A stretch of 64,000 nucleotides of DNA from Hirudo medicinalis (GCA_011800805.1 MPNW01000368.1:240567-304566); one strand, 5' to 3'; shown: positions 41,801-57,597, numbered from the stretch's first letter. Notes: generated from the letters alone by a model not told the origin. Program-made: numbers and translations.

Positions 41801-44800
41801 GAACATCACGCGCATTTCTGGTGAGGTGGTTTTGGAGCTGTTTGTGGAGATGGTTTTGGAGCTGTTTGTGGAGATGGTTTTGGAGCTGTTTGTGGAGATG
41901 TAACTTTTAATTTTCAATTTGTGTTTCTGGTTGACATTTTTTTGGGTGTTTAACAACTTCATTGCTTGAAGTTACGGTGACTACCGAGTAATTATTACTT
42001 AATAATTACATTGCAGACCTATTATTTGTATTTGTTTGTAGAATTTGAAAAAAAAAGCTAATATGGCTCATGATTATTTTCTTTGGAAGAGTTTTTCGTG
42101 ACCGCTATTCTTTCTTTTTTTCTAATTCTGTTTGAAGTTTTTGTTGAAGAACCATGCTGATTTATTTGTCAGTTGATAAGAAATTCATCGAACAATCATT
42201 GAATTAACTTATTTCCTCATCCTCCATCTATCAGGTCTCACTCTGAATATGGCAGACAGCGAGTTGTGGTGGGTCATTCATCAGGGACTCAACTCGACCA
42301 TCGTCCACTGCCCTGTCCACAACGAGTGTAAGGCGGCGACCTTCGACCCGAAGGCAGAGTTGAAAAACATTGCGGCGCTGTTGGTGGACGAAGATACCGT
42401 CTACTTCTCCAGGACGAGTACGATCGAGGCTGTCAACGTTGACGGATCGAACTGGAGGATTCTGAGGAAGAACATCGCCAACGTCGTGTCCTTGAAGGTT
42501 TTCAACAGAGGCAGAGTTGCCAAAGGTTGTTTTGAGTTGCTTGACATTTATAATTAATAATAATAATGATAATAATAATAATAATAATAATAATAGCAGT
42601 AACAACATCAACAACAACAATAGTGATGATGATGATGATGATGGTTATCACTATGATGGTGATATTGATAGTAACTACAATGAGACAACAAATACAATTT
42701 TTTAAATTTATTTAAAACTCATCAATTACTTTTGATTAAATGTTTTTCCATTTTACTTATTTGTAAAGGTAACTATTTATTTTCCAGCTAATAAATGCTC
42801 CCGAGACAATGGTCGATGCAGTCACCTGTGCGTGCCAAACATCCCCGAGGCCTCGCGAACTTGTCTCTGTGCCGTCGGGTTCGCCCTCGACCCCACCGAC
42901 AAAACGACTTGCAGAGGTCGTTAGCATTCAGAACATTTAGTCATAACATTGCGATGACATTAACTCCACCCTTGCAACTGTCAACATATCGTGTCAAAGC
43001 CTGATCGAAAATCATCAATCGATGTTAATATTAATGATTGATCACAAAGGTCAAGGTGACTTCCTGCTGTACAGTGCGGCGGTGGAGATAGGCGGAGTGA
43101 AGAGAGAAGAGGATGACAGCATCGAAGCAGTGGAGGGTTTTCCGGCAGTCTCCGAAGTCAAATACGTCGTGTCGCTGGATTTCGTTCACGGTTTGTCGGT
43201 CGATTGTTTCATGTCATGCTTGAGGAAATTGCCTTCCTGTCACAATTATGATGAATTTCTGATTATCATAACTTACATTAAGTTATCATAATTTTAATTA
43301 ATTTTGATAATAATATTGTTAATTAATTTCGATTATCATAGTTTTGATTAATTTAAATTTAGTATGGTTACTTTGCAATCTATTCATGAATGCATCGTTT
43401 TAAAGATTCTATTGTGTTTTGTTGGCGATATAAGAATTTTCGCATAATAACAGTCCAACTTATAATTTCAAACAACACAAGAATACACAGATAAGAACCT
43501 CATAGTCACAACATTTTCATGCATAAAATTAACAAGCTATTAATAATAATAATAATAATAATTAATTAATATTAATAATTAATATTAATAATGACGATGG
43601 CGTTGCATTGCAGACGAGGACCTCATAATTTACATGGACAACCTGGCGAAGGAAATCACATCCATCAAGAGAGACCTCACAGACAGGAAGGTCATCATGT
43701 CTGCTGGAATTACAGGCTCTGAGACCATCACAGTGGACTGGCTGGCAAGTAGGTGTTTGCGATGATGACGGTGCTTGTGATGATGATGATGATGGTGATG
43801 ATGCTTGTGGTGATGATGATGATCATTATTAATAAATAAGAATCATTACAACATTCGCTTCATCAGAGAACTTGTACTGGGTCGACGGAGTGCACGACTA
43901 CATTTACGTGTCGAGAATCGACGGCTCTTACAGGACCATCATCATCCACGACATTCAGAAGCCATTTGACATCGAGGTTGACCCTGTCAATGGGTGTGTG
44001 TCATGTTAAGTTCAACTTAAATCCTTAAATTAAATAAGATATATTAAGCACCTAATATACTTTAATCGAGCTTGGAGGAAGCAGGTGAATGCATGCACGA
44101 CAGTATGAACATCTGCTCATAACCTATCTTGTCTTTGCTTGGAACTCCTCCTTAATTAAACATCATGTAAGAGGTTCTAAGCCTCTCACAAGTTGAGCCA
44201 TTCCTCAATATTGTATTTTAAATAATTTATTTGTATTTATACTATACATTAAATATCGATCGAGTGCAGCTACCTGTACTGGAGCGAAGTCTTGAAGGAA
44301 CGCAGCACCCATGCCGGACTGAAAAGGTCGCGCTTGGACGGTTCCGGCGTGACGGTGATCCTGGACATGGACCAGAAGAGGCAGCCCCCTCGATTCCTCA
44401 CCTTTGACTCGGACTCGGATCGCCTCTACTGGTTCGACGGGGGCAGGGGTTCGATATATTTCTATGCCACGTTGAACAAGCAAGCAGGTCCCGAGGAATT
44501 GCTGGAGGCACCGGGCTGCTCGGGGCTGGCCGTGCTCGGACCCAACATCTACTGGGCTCTGCAGTGAGTTTTCTTGAGATTTTTGGCAATATCATTTTTG
44601 TGATTATGATTAGCAATTTAAAATATTGTTTTTGTTGTTGCTGTTGTCGTTGTCGTCATTGTCGTCGTCGTCTTCATCATCATCATCATCATCATCATCA
44701 TTATTATTATTATTGAAGAAATGGTACCATAATGAGAGCACCAGCTGTGTCCTTCAGCCTTGACAAGGAAGTTTACTTGCATCACCTGCAGTCTTCAATC

Positions 44801-47423
44801 ACAGACATCACCTGGTTCAGCAAACAAAAAGGTTCAGATTGCAGTTTGTACATACTGTACATACATTGTTTGTGAACAACTGTATTGTGTCAACTGCTCT
44901 CTGTCTAGACTGTTAGGTTGTAAATAGGGTATAACATGATGGTTATAAATTATTATTATTATGTTATTATTATTATTATTATTATTATTACATTATTATC
45001 ATCGTTATTATTATTATTAACAAGTTAATGTTTGGATGTTCATAAGTGATTAGCTATTAAATGCCAGTACAATTTGTTTTTGGGTTAATCCTCAATAATA
45101 CCCATTAATTGATATTAATGATGTAAAATATCAACAATTATTTAATAATTATTTACTGATTTGATAGTCTTTAATAACTTATTAACAATGACACGACATT
45201 GTGATGACAATTTATTGAATTTGTTGAGCAATGAAATGAGTAATGGCTCAACTTCATCAAACACTCAAAAGTTCAATTGACTCGTTCAATTCATCAATTG
45301 CTCAAATTAAAAAAAAATTATAATAATCAATTCATCATCATGTCGTCATCATCATCACCATCATCGTCAACATCGTGTCATAATCATCATCATCATCATG
45401 TCACCATCATCATCATGTCGTCGTCATCATCATCATCCCAGCATCCAGCAACAACCCCTGCCAGTTTAACAACGGAGGATGCGAACACCTCTGCCTCTTC
45501 AACGGCACGCATCCCATTTGCAGGTGCTCTCATGGGAAGGTCGTCGACACCACCAAGTGCGAAGGTCGGCTAAATGTTAATTTTTTTTTTAAATTAGTTC
45601 ATTTTAAAAGAACAATTTTCACCAAGTCAAAATTGTCCAAATCAGCTTAGTCATGCAATGGACTTTAATCAAATAAATAAATAAACCAAGTCAAAATTTA
45701 TTAATTTGTTACTCTGAACTCTTATTTATTTGTTATTAATATATAACACATTGTGGTGTTACAGTTGATTTTGTCTTTTATGGTTTGATGCCAGGTCAAC
45801 TGAAGATGAGATTATTATTTTGTCTACCTGCTGTTTTGCGTCATGATTATCATTTAACTCATCGTATTAAATCATCGTCATCGTCTTGATTGTCTTCACC
45901 ATGGTCATTTTATGCTTCCCCAAAACAGCTCACCGAGTCTTCCTGGCTTACTCGAAGGTTTCCTCAATTGAAACCATGTCCCTCGAAAAAACTCCGTTCG
46001 AGGATGGATTCGACCCAAACCCCGTCTTCCCTTTGATCTCGGACAAGGGCAGCATGGAGAATGTCATCGGGTTGACCTACGACCTCGTCAATGAACGTTA
46101 CTTCTACTCTGACATCCTGCTCGAGAAGATTTCCTCCGTCAAATATGACGGTTCCAATGTGGAGACGATCGTCGAAAGTGAGACGACCGAATGCTATTTA
46201 GTTTAATGATGGTGTTGTTGCCGTTGTTGTTGTTGTTGTTGTCGTCGTTGTTGTTGTTGTTGTTGTCGTCGTTGTTGTTGTCGTCGTCGTCGTTGTCGTT
46301 GTTGTTGTTGTGAAGATTGGTGCTGTGATTATTTCAATCATTTGAATCCATGCGATCAGTTTGAAATATCAGTTTGAAAAATATTGAATCTATTGAAAGT
46401 ATAATAACAACATAACTTATAATTATGTAAATAATTGTGACTTTAATGCTTCAAAATTGATGATGATGACACAACAACACACTAATTAAGCAATAACAAC
46501 AACACATGTGATACATTACATTAATTTAAAATAATGGCCAAACAACATGCAACGCATACATGACAACATTCTTTTACTCATCATTCATGATTTTCCCATT
46601 CCACCAGACGTCGGATCTGTCGAGGGTCTGACCTACGACCACCTGGTGCGGGAGTTGTATTGGACGAGTTACACCCTCTTCTCGATATTCAAGATCTCCC
46701 TCGAGCGACCTCTGAACTCGTCGAACGCGTCAGCACGAAAGGGTCTGAGGATCGTCCAGTTGATGGCAGGAGATCATCCGAGATCCATCATCCATGAACC
46801 TTGCTTCTCGTGGGTTTTGTTGGGGCCATCTTGATAAATGTATTAAATATTTATTTTAAATATATTATTTATTATATTATTAAATGCTGGTGTTAAATAT
46901 GTTATTACATTTTCTCGGTATTTATTTATTAATCCGAACACCTTGCTTTGTTGTGCCGATCTTCATTCTTTGTTTTTTATGATTTCAGGCATTATTTTTA
47001 ACGTATTTAACTCTGAAATGTTATTTTATTAGAAATTCAAGAGGATCCATCCAGTAATGCAGATATAAATTATTATTATAACATAAATTACTCAAAACAT
47101 AAATTCAAATTTGTAGAATGTTGTTTATGTAGTTTTTATTTAATTCCATTAGTACTGACCTTCTGTTTTCATCACTAGTACTTTAGTAAATATTTTTAAT
47201 CTAGCACTTTGTATTGGACCAATTGGAATCTCGACAAGCCGAGCATCATGTCGTCGGGGACCGATGGCTCATCCCTCCGCTACATCATCACCTCGGACAT
47301 CAAAACACCGAACTCCATTGCCCTCGACCGCAAGAGAAGGAAACTCTTCTGGTCGGACGCCAAACTCGACAAGTTTGAGGAGTGCAATGTCGATGGCAGT
47401 GAGAGGAAGGTCAGTTGATTACT

Positions 47424-47454
<31 letters not shown>

Positions 47455-50400
47455 CGATTGATTCTTTGTTTCATTGGGTAGGTGAAGAGTTCATTCAGTT
47501 TGGTTAATGTTTGAAGAGAGAATTATGTGATGGTGTTGCAGTGCACACTGGATGAATGAATGAATGATTGAATGGATGAATGAATTAATGATTGAATGGA
47601 TGAATGAATTAATGATTGAATGGATGAATGAATTAATGATTGAATGGATGAATGAATGATTGTGGTTCAATGGATGGATGAATGAATGATTGAATGGATG
47701 AATGAATGATTGAATGGATGAATGAATGATTGAATGGATGAATGAATGAATGATTTCATTCCTGGAGATGAGCAGTAAAAGAGGATTTCATCGAATATGT
47801 CGTGCAATGTTGAATGTTTATTATGTAAATTATTCACTGATCGTTGCACTTTATTATGCAAATTATTCACTTAATCAATGTTAGAATTTTGTTTCAACAA
47901 TTACCCATTTTTAGCTTCCGCATTGTCAGCTTTAAGCATTTCACTCCCCAGCCAATAACAGGCAGTGCAAATAAGTTTGCTCCTCCTACTTTAATTAAGG
48001 TCATCTCCTCCTACCCTCAACACTCCTTTGGATTGGCTGCGCACGAGGACTTCCTCTATTGGACGGATTGGTTGTTGAAGGCCATGGTGAGACTGGACAT
48101 CAACAGGGGCACGACCAGGGTGGTCATGAACTTCAAGTTCATCAGACCGATGGGAGTCGTCGTCGTCACGGACGAGGAAGCCGATTGTGAGATCCCGAGT
48201 TTTTATTGGTCGACTTTTTTAGAAATCGATAGATAATGCCATGGTAATGCATTGCTTTACGTTGCTCTTTGTTTGGAGGTGAATTACGATCGTGATTTTG
48301 TTTTATAAGGATTTCAATAGAAACCATTACAGCTTTCATCTTCAAAATGTTCAAAAAAATTCAAATCTTGAAGAATTTAGAATGAAATGAGGACAACCTC
48401 ATTATATTGTTGTTGTCAATGAAAACAATGAAAACAATGAAAACAATGAAAACAATGAAATCAATGAAAACAATGAAAACAATGAAATCAATGAAATCAA
48501 TGAAAACAATGAAAACAATGAAAACAATGAAATCAATGAAAACAATGAAAACAATGAAAACAATGAAATCAATGAAATCAATGAAAACAAACCTAGTTGT
48601 GTCACCCATTTGCACCCACTTCCTTCCATAAATGGAGCCATGAAATGTGTTCCGCTCCACAGGCTCCGTAAATCCTTGTTTCCACGACAACGGGGGATGC
48701 GGTGACGTCTGCACGACGAACGCCTTCAGCAGAAGGATTTGCTCCTGCAACGAGGGAACCTACCTGTCTCTCGATGGTGCTAAGTGCCTCAGTGGGTTCA
48801 TAATTTCTATTTATTATGCTGATGATGATGATGATGATGATGATGATAGCAGTGGTAATGATGAGTTATTAAAATTTGTTATCATAATTGTAAGTACTTA
48901 TCATCATTATCAACATGAACAGAGGATAGATCCTGCGGAGAGCTGCACTTCCAATGTCACGACAACGGGAGTTGCATCAACTACGACCTGGAATGCGACG
49001 GAAAGAGCGATTGCGGAGATGCGAGCGATGAGATGTTCTGTGCGGCATGTCCGCAGGGAAAGTTCAAGTGGGCGTTTGTTCCAGTTGTTGTTGTTGTCCT
49101 TGTTGATGTTGTCTGTCCTTGTCGATGATGTTGTTGTTGAATGTCGTGGAGATCTGGCAGCTATATGATGGTGATAGCAGTTACAAGTTGTGGATGATGA
49201 TGATGTCGATTGTGCTTCAATGATAACGACGGTTACTTTTTACATTCCTTATTTCATACGTGATAACTATCATAAAATTAACTGTTGTTGCTGTTGCAAC
49301 TATTATTTATGTTGGTAATTGTTAAGTAGTTACTGCAATCATTAATAATATTATTAACTATTATTATTATTATTATTATTAAAACTATTATTATTAATTA
49401 ATAAAACATTTTCTAGATGCTGGAGCAACGACACCTGCATCGATCTTTCCATGAGGTGCGATGCCGTCAGGGACTGCGAGGACGCCTCGGACGAGAAAAA
49501 CTGTCCCCCCAACAAGGGGTGCGTGTCCCCCAGGGTGGCTTGCAACCACACCACAGCTTGCATCAAACATTCGAATCTCTGCGACGGTGTCGACGATTGC
49601 TGGGATTTCGAAGATGAGAGGAACTGCTGTGAGATTTGCTTTGGAAGCCACATTCATTTTCAGTTTCTTTATTGTTTTTATTTTTGAATCACTCTTGTTA
49701 AAGTTATTAACTTGATATTTTTATTAATTACTTTCTCTTTTAATACGAATTGCATTGACTTTCTAAAGTCTCGACCATGTAATTTGCATCCGATCTTTTC
49801 ATTGCTTCAGCCAAACTCCAGTGTCCAGAGGGTCAGATAGCTTGCAACCAGACTTGGAAGTGCATCCCGAGCGAGGCATGGTGCGACAGGGTGAAGGACT
49901 GCGCCGACGGATCCGACGAGCGGTCGTGCGGAACCGAGGCATGCCCGGTGGATCACTTCGGCTGCGACGACACCTGCCTCCATGACTCGTTCAGGTGCAA
50001 CGGCTTTCCAAACTGTCGCGACGGGAAGGACGAGATGAACTGCTCGAGTGAGTCGTTTTCTATGGAAGGATTTCAAATGGATTCGAGTGGGTTTCAAGCA
50101 AGTGCTGATTGATGTATGCTTTCCAACTTTCCAGATCAAAACGACACCTGCTCCAAGCAGGGCTTCAAACGGTGCCCCGGGGACGACGAGTGCATCCCCG
50201 TCACTGACTTCTGCAACGGGGTTAGCGATTGCCCTAACGGAAGTGATGAGCAGCCCTCTGTCTGCAGTGAGTCTCCCATTTGTACCCTCGAGAGTGATTG
50301 GCTGAATACATTTTTCATGGATTTGTCATTTTTTTTTAAATAAAAGCACTTTAAGAAACAAATAGTTGTTACTTAAGTTGTATGAAATGTTAGCTTTCAA

Positions 50401-53400
50401 ATTTTTAAATAAATGAAATACCAGGATGCAGGAATGCAACCCGTGTTGTCAACCTTGTTGTTGTTGTTGTTGTCATTATCGATATTATTATTATTATTCT
50501 ACATCAACTACATTATACTACATCAGACTCCCCATTGTGCAAGCCCGAGGAGTACACGTGCGAAAACAAGGAGTGCATCCCCCTGTCCTTCGTGTGTGAT
50601 GGGGAGGCCGACTGTGCCGGAGGATCGGACGAACTGCCTCAGTTCTGTGGTCGGTGGACTGAATTCTTGAAATGATTTATTATATTTTACACAAATTATT
50701 TGTGGATTTTTACTAATTATTAAATTTGATATTCTTATGATTGTTATTATTATATTTTACTTTTATTCATTTTTAGAATCATTATTTTTAAACTTGTATT
50801 TATTTTTATTTGAATCTATTTTTACCTTAACTGATAACTAATAAGAATTTCTTTTTTAACCTACATTAAAAAGACCATTATCATAAATTATTTTATCATG
50901 CCAATTCCCATTCGAATTATGCAAATCATTCCATTCCGACTCCAGTCCTCGAGGAGGAATGCAAAGCAGACGAGTTCAAGTGCGCGTCCGAAAAGAAATG
51001 CATTTCGATGGAGAAGAAGTGCAACGGGAAGGTGAACTGCAAGGACCACTCAGACGAGGACGTCTCCATGTGCTCGAGTCCCCCAGTCTGCATGGAACGG
51101 CTGGAGTTCGTGTGCAACGTCAGCTCGGGAGGCGGATCTGCCGGTCGGAAGAAGGCCAGGAAGGACGAGAAGTTGAAGAACCTCTCTGAGAAGGAGGAAA
51201 GGAACAACGAAGAGGTCGAATCGTTGAAAGTTCCCGACCTCGATTCATTCGAGGATGTCATCAAGTGCATGAACATGGAGGCCTACTGCCGGAACACCAC
51301 CGTCCAGTGCGGCGATGGACAGGATGAGCAGAGGAGATCCATGTGCCGTGAGTAGTTATGATGATGATGGTGGTGGTGGTGGTGATGATCATGATCATGC
51401 TGGTGAGGATGGTGATTATTATTATTATTATTATTGAGACGGTGTTGATGACGATGGTGGAAATGCAAATAGCTTACTTAATTAATGTGATTGTTCCCTT
51501 AACGTGTCCAAATCGAATTAATCCAACTAAACTAAACTTAATTGTTAACTAATTGATTAATTTAAAGTCAATATTCACTTCCAGACATTAAGTCCTGCTT
51601 CACGTCCGAGGGCTCGGCATGCGAGCAGATCTGCGAACAGCACGTCATCGGTCACAAGTGCAGGTGCACCACTGGCTACCGACTCAACGACGACCAAAAG
51701 ACATGCTCTGGTTGGTGGAAGCGGTGGGTCGGTTGATGGGTTGGTGGGCATGTGGTTGGGTGGTGGGTATATGGTGGTTGGGTGGTTCTGTCATTTGAAA
51801 GCATTTCAAGCGACTCTTTCGCTTTCGTGTCGAGGGAGTTTTTTAAAACAAACATGTATTTTAAAATATTTCTGTTTTATTACCGCGTGATTTGTGCCCC
51901 TTCGATCATTCGACGATTTGCATCTTCGGCGAGTGACGTCCCACGAGAAACATGGCTTTGCAATTTATAATTTATTTGAATAATTACAAGCTCGTAATTA
52001 ATTCATAATAAGTTATCGTGCTCGTAATGTTTTTGTAATACGGAACAGTGACATCCTTATTGGTTGCAGACATCGACGAATGTGAGAAATACATCTGTTC
52101 TCAGCACTGTTCGAACCTCGTAGGAAGCCACAAATGTTACTGCTCTGACAACTACACCCTGGCATCCGATGGATCCTCTTGTCGTGCCAAGTCAGGTTTG
52201 TTGTCGATGTTGTTATGACATTCAAAAGTTGTAACCAATGTCGTGTTGATTTGGGTTTTTGGAGTTCTAGTTTTAAATGTTTTGTTCAAATTCTGACTTT
52301 TAATATTACTACTAATAATAATGATAATAATAATGATAATGATAATGACAATAAAAATGACAATGATAATGATAATAGTTATAATGGTAGTAATATATAT
52401 GGCTAATATGTGGAGCTTCACAGCTAAAAAACTCAGTTAAAAAAAAAGAAAAAGTGTAATTCTGTAAGACTTCTGTTGGCTCTCAAAATATTAACTTTCT
52501 GTGGAATTATTGTTGAGTTAGTTAATTGACGGATTATTGTTTTCATTTGCAACCAATAGATCGATATTGTTCACGTAGCTTTGTATTTAGTGTTGCAATT
52601 GTAATTTATTGTCGTCGACTCCTGCAGACGTCGAGGCAAGGTTGCTGATGTCGAACAGGTATTACATCCGAAGCGTGTCGCTGGACGGGTCCGTCATCGA
52701 CGTGCTCGTCCCCGACCTTCAGAATGCCGTGGCCCTCGACTTCGACTGGAAGGAGCAGATGTTGTACTGGTCCGACGTCACGAGGATGGGGAGCAACATC
52801 ACCAGGATGAAGATCAACGGCACCATAAAATCGGTCAGACGTCATCATCATCGTCATCGTGACCGACAGTACCACGATGTCGGTCGGTGATTACCACCAC
52901 CACCACCACCTTCATGGACATCATTTGCCATCATCAAAATCCTTTCATTAATTCTCCTTTGCCGACGTTGCGGTCCATCGCGACTATCACCATGGTGGTT
53001 GCCAGTCCATCAATCCATGTTTCAATCAATCGAGTTGTCAATCGAATCCATCTGATTGCAGATCGTTCACTCCTCTCCTCTTCGGAGCCTGGACGGAATC
53101 GCGGTCGACTGGATAGGGAGGAACTTGTACTGGTGCGACAAGAGCAAGGACACCATCGAAGTCACCAAACTAGACGGAAGGTTCAGGAAGGTTCTCATCA
53201 GGTGAGTAATGATTGGTCGATTAAATATGAGAACGATAAAATTTCCATTTGGTTAGCCATTAACAAACTGTTTAAACGAAATGAATATGCATGAGTTACT
53301 CGGTCGATGGACCGGCAGGACCGAACTCGACGAACCTCGTGCGATCGTGCTCCACCCGTTCAGAGGACTCATGTTCTACTCGGACTGGGGGGACAGTCCC

Positions 53401-56400
53401 CACATCGGAAGGTCGGGCATGGACGGCTCGGAGAGGATCGTCATAGTGGGGTCGGACATACTCGGGTGGCCCAATGCTCTTGCCGTGGATTTGATCGCAG
53501 ACCGCCTGTGGTGGGTGGATGCCAAACTGGACTACATAGCTGTCAGCAACTTGGATGGTACTAACATGAGGTTGGTGCTGACTGATTGATGATGATGCTG
53601 ATCTTGATGTCACCTTTGATAAGATCACAAAATGTGCTCAATAATGTTATTGTCAACTAACCATCTTTTATTAAATGGCAGGTGTTAAACATACATGATT
53701 CACATCCATGAATATGCAAAACTCCACCCACCTAGGTACATAATTAGGGACCAGCTGCCGCACGTGTTCTCGTTGGCCATGTTCGAAGACTACATCTATT
53801 GGGCGGACTGGGATTTTAAGAGCATCGAGAGAGCTCACAAGCTCACAGGTGCTAAGAGGGAAAACCTCACCTATGCTCCTGATAGACCCATGGCAATACA
53901 GGTAGACGACCCTTTTTGTTGGTTTGTGTTTCTGTTTTATTTTGCACTCATGACATTTATTTGCCCTTTATTATATATTAGTTATTTATTTATCCAATTT
54001 ATCATTAATTTTCTCGTGATTAACTTATTCGTGATTGAATATGCAAATTGATTGAATGTAAGTCTTACAAAATTTAAAATAAATGTGTTTGGCATCATTG
54101 CTTTATGCCGTCGCTCATGGACTGGTTTTTTAATTGTAATTCCATTCTAAGACGTTTGAAATGTGTCGTCGTGTCGTTCGAGAAAATATTGACGACGACG
54201 TCAATGACCACTAATGTTGTCTTTGATAAGTTCACAAATGGGCTCAATAGGCATGCAGGTTGGCCGAATGGGTTGCGTTCCTGCATGCGGTCGTAATAGC
54301 AACAGTCGTAATGTGTCGTGTTCGCAACCCAGTCTGCACCGCCAGGGAGTGCCCTCGGGTAGGGGCGCTACATAAATGGTAGATCGATTAAAAGTGCCTT
54401 CACATCCTGTTCGGGATACGTAGGGCACTCAAAAGATCGGCTAAATACATACAAAATACATACAATAGTGTTTTTTGTGAAGCATCCATCTTTTACAACA
54501 TGCCAGGTTGACTAATTTGTCAATTTAATATTTGTTAGTCGTAATTGTTTTCAAAATCCATTGGTTACTAACGGTGCCTCACGAACCTCTCATCTCCTCC
54601 TCCAGATCTTCCACCCGCTCACAAAACCAGAGCGCGTTTCCAGGAACTACTCGAACCCCTGCCTCAACGAAGGCAACTGCCCCGTTGGTTCCTTGTGCCT
54701 CTTGAAACCGGGAGGCAACGAGAGGACTTGCACGTGTCCAGAGAGGCACTACATGTCCGACGATGCTACCAAGTGCATCGGGAACTGTACAAGGTTTGAG
54801 ATGGCGATGATGACGATGACGGGGATGATGATGGTGACTTTGCAACTAAAATGCTAATAATATAACAGGTTGTATTTTCAGTTGTTGATTTCTCTTAAAT
54901 TTTGTGAGACGGTGGTTGTTATTTATAATTAATGTAATCAATAATTATTTACTGATCGAGCAATAAATTTTGAATTATTTTATTCATTAATTGAGTTAAT
55001 TTTGTCGATGTTATGAATAGTTTTAATAGCAATATTACAAAAATACAGTAGTAACAAATTCTATTCAAAATAAACGTAACTCACTGATCGGCTCGTGTTT
55101 ACCGAACAATTTTTAAATTCCATCAGTTCTGAGTTCTTGTGCGCCACCACGTACAAGTGCATCCCCTTCTGGTGGCGGTGTGACGGGCAGAACGATTGTG
55201 GCGACTACTCGGACGAGCCCAGGATGTGCCCCGAGTACCACTGCAAGTTCCCTGGGATGTTTCAGTGCAAGAATGCAACCTCCAGTCAGCAGTGCTTCAT
55301 TGCCACAAGGATCTGCGATGGTTGGTTTGGCCGATTGATTTGTTGATCGACTGATAGACTAGTTGACTGATTGATTAGTTGACTGGTTGATTGATTGTAA
55401 ATTGAAGATTGACTTGTTGTAATGTTGAATGGTTGAATGAATGATTTGTTAAATTACCTATTAATTGTCCTTTGAATGATAATATCACAAAAATGAGGAG
55501 GAATTCTCTGTTTCCAGGTGAAAAGAACTGCGAGGATGGCTCTGATGAGGAGGATTGCGACAAGTACACCTGCATGGAGTCGCAGTTTAAATGCGAGGAC
55601 AGGTGCATCCAACAGTCATCCAGGTGTAACGGTGTACCTGACTGCAAGAACGGAGAGGATGAGAAGGATTGTCGTGAGTTGACATCACCACCACATGTTG
55701 CCATCACACATCATCATCATCATACCACCATTACACATACATCACCACATTTATCACCATCATCGTCGTCAGATTGTCATAATCTTTTACATTCTTTTAT
55801 AATTAATCCAATTTATCCTCCTACTTATTTAATTCATTTGGATTAGCAAATATTCAAAATTTAAACAAGCTCCCGAAATTAAACCCGATCTTAATTTCGA
55901 ACGAACCAGCCGAGAGCACCTGCGCCAAAAACCACTTCCAGTGCAAGAACTCGAGGTGCGTGCCCCTGGTGTGGAAGTGCGACGGGGAGAACGACTGCGG
56001 CGACAACTCCGACGAGCCGCCGGACTGCGCCACCCAAATGTGCCCCTCGGGCTACCTCAAGTGCACCAACGGAAAGTGCGTCCCCGAGACGTGGAAGTGC
56101 GACGGGGATTTCGATTGTGGGGAGAATGACCACACGGACGAGAGCCCTGAGATCTGTCGTGAGTTTTTGACACAGAAATGTTAAATCATTATTTTTATTT
56201 ATTTTTTTTTTATTAAATTTTATTTTATTTTAATTAGTTCGTTATATTCATAAAATACTTTCAAATTGGTACTAGTTTAGTTTTTAAGCATGTTTAAAAG
56301 TCACAATGTAGCATGATGGGATGTTCATTCATATTCACAGAGAACGTCACCTGTCCTGGCACTTACTTCAAGTGCAAAAACAACAGGTGCGTACCTGGAC

Positions 56401-57503
56401 GATGGAGGTGCGACTACGACGACGACTGCAAGGACGGATCGGACGAGGAGGACTGCGCACCGAGGATTTGCCTTGATGCTGAGTTTCAATGCCTCACCAT
56501 ACAACAATGCATTCCCAACTTCCAAAGGTTAGTGGTTCAACTCCTGGCATCTTTGAGATGATGAAGCAGGTTACCTCTTGGGGTTGCAACGTAAAGCAAC
56601 AGTCGATGCTTGCCGTGTTCGCTACCTGGTCTGTACTGCCGACCGACGGTGCTAGATAAATAGTTATGTTCATTTATTACTAATTGTAATAATTACAGTC
56701 GATCAAAAGATCCTCTTATAAATAGTTATTTACGGTTACAAAAGGGGTCAAAAGGTCATCCACAAACATTAAAAACTCTACGTCATCATTTCAGATGTGA
56801 CGGCATGATCCAATGTCACGATGGCACCGACGAATCCAAGTGCGAGGAGGTGCTCGAGTGCGACGAAGACTCGTTCAGGTGCAACACGTCAGGTCTCTGC
56901 ATCCCCGACCACTGGGTGTGCGACAGAGCTCACGACTGTCTTGACGGATCGGACGAAGCCGACTGCCACAAGAACTTCACGGGTAAACTGCAAAAGTGGT
57001 CGTCGTCACGACGTGACTTCTGATAAATAATTCGTCAACATCGATTCCGATGCTCGAATGATCGCAATTCGTCGTAATTCACCAGTGCCGTGCAATTCGT
57101 ACGAGAAGGCCTGCAGCGACGGTCAGTGCATTCCAGCAGCTTGGTGGTGTGACGGGATGGACGACTGTGTCGACGAGTCGGACGAGGCACACGATTATTG
57201 CAGTTAGTCGATCGTTGTTACTGTTGTAGTTGTCATTGTTACTATTATCTCTTTTTATTATTATTATCATTATTATTATTATTATCATTATTATTATTAC
57301 CATTATTATTATTATTATTATTATTATCATTATTATTATTATTATCATCATCATTATTATTATTATTATTATCATTATTATTATCATTATTATTATTATT
57401 ATCATTATTATTATTACCATTATTATTATTATTATTATTATTATCATTATTATTATTATCATCATCATTATTATTATTATTATTATTATCATTATTATTA
57501 TCA

Positions 57504-57537
<34 letters not shown>

Positions 57538-57563
57538 CATTATTATTATCATTATTATTATCA

Positions 57564-57597
<34 letters not shown>

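Noticed and set aside
40557..44616. Minus-strand and shifted frames of 70-130 codons over the receptor exons
   Set aside because: Antisense or out-of-frame shadows of GC-rich exons; the spliced + frame explains the region.
48361..48750. MKTMKS-repeat (+) and FI-repeat (-) proteins
   Set aside because: 9-bp tandem repeat in intron 40; no start context or conserved motif.
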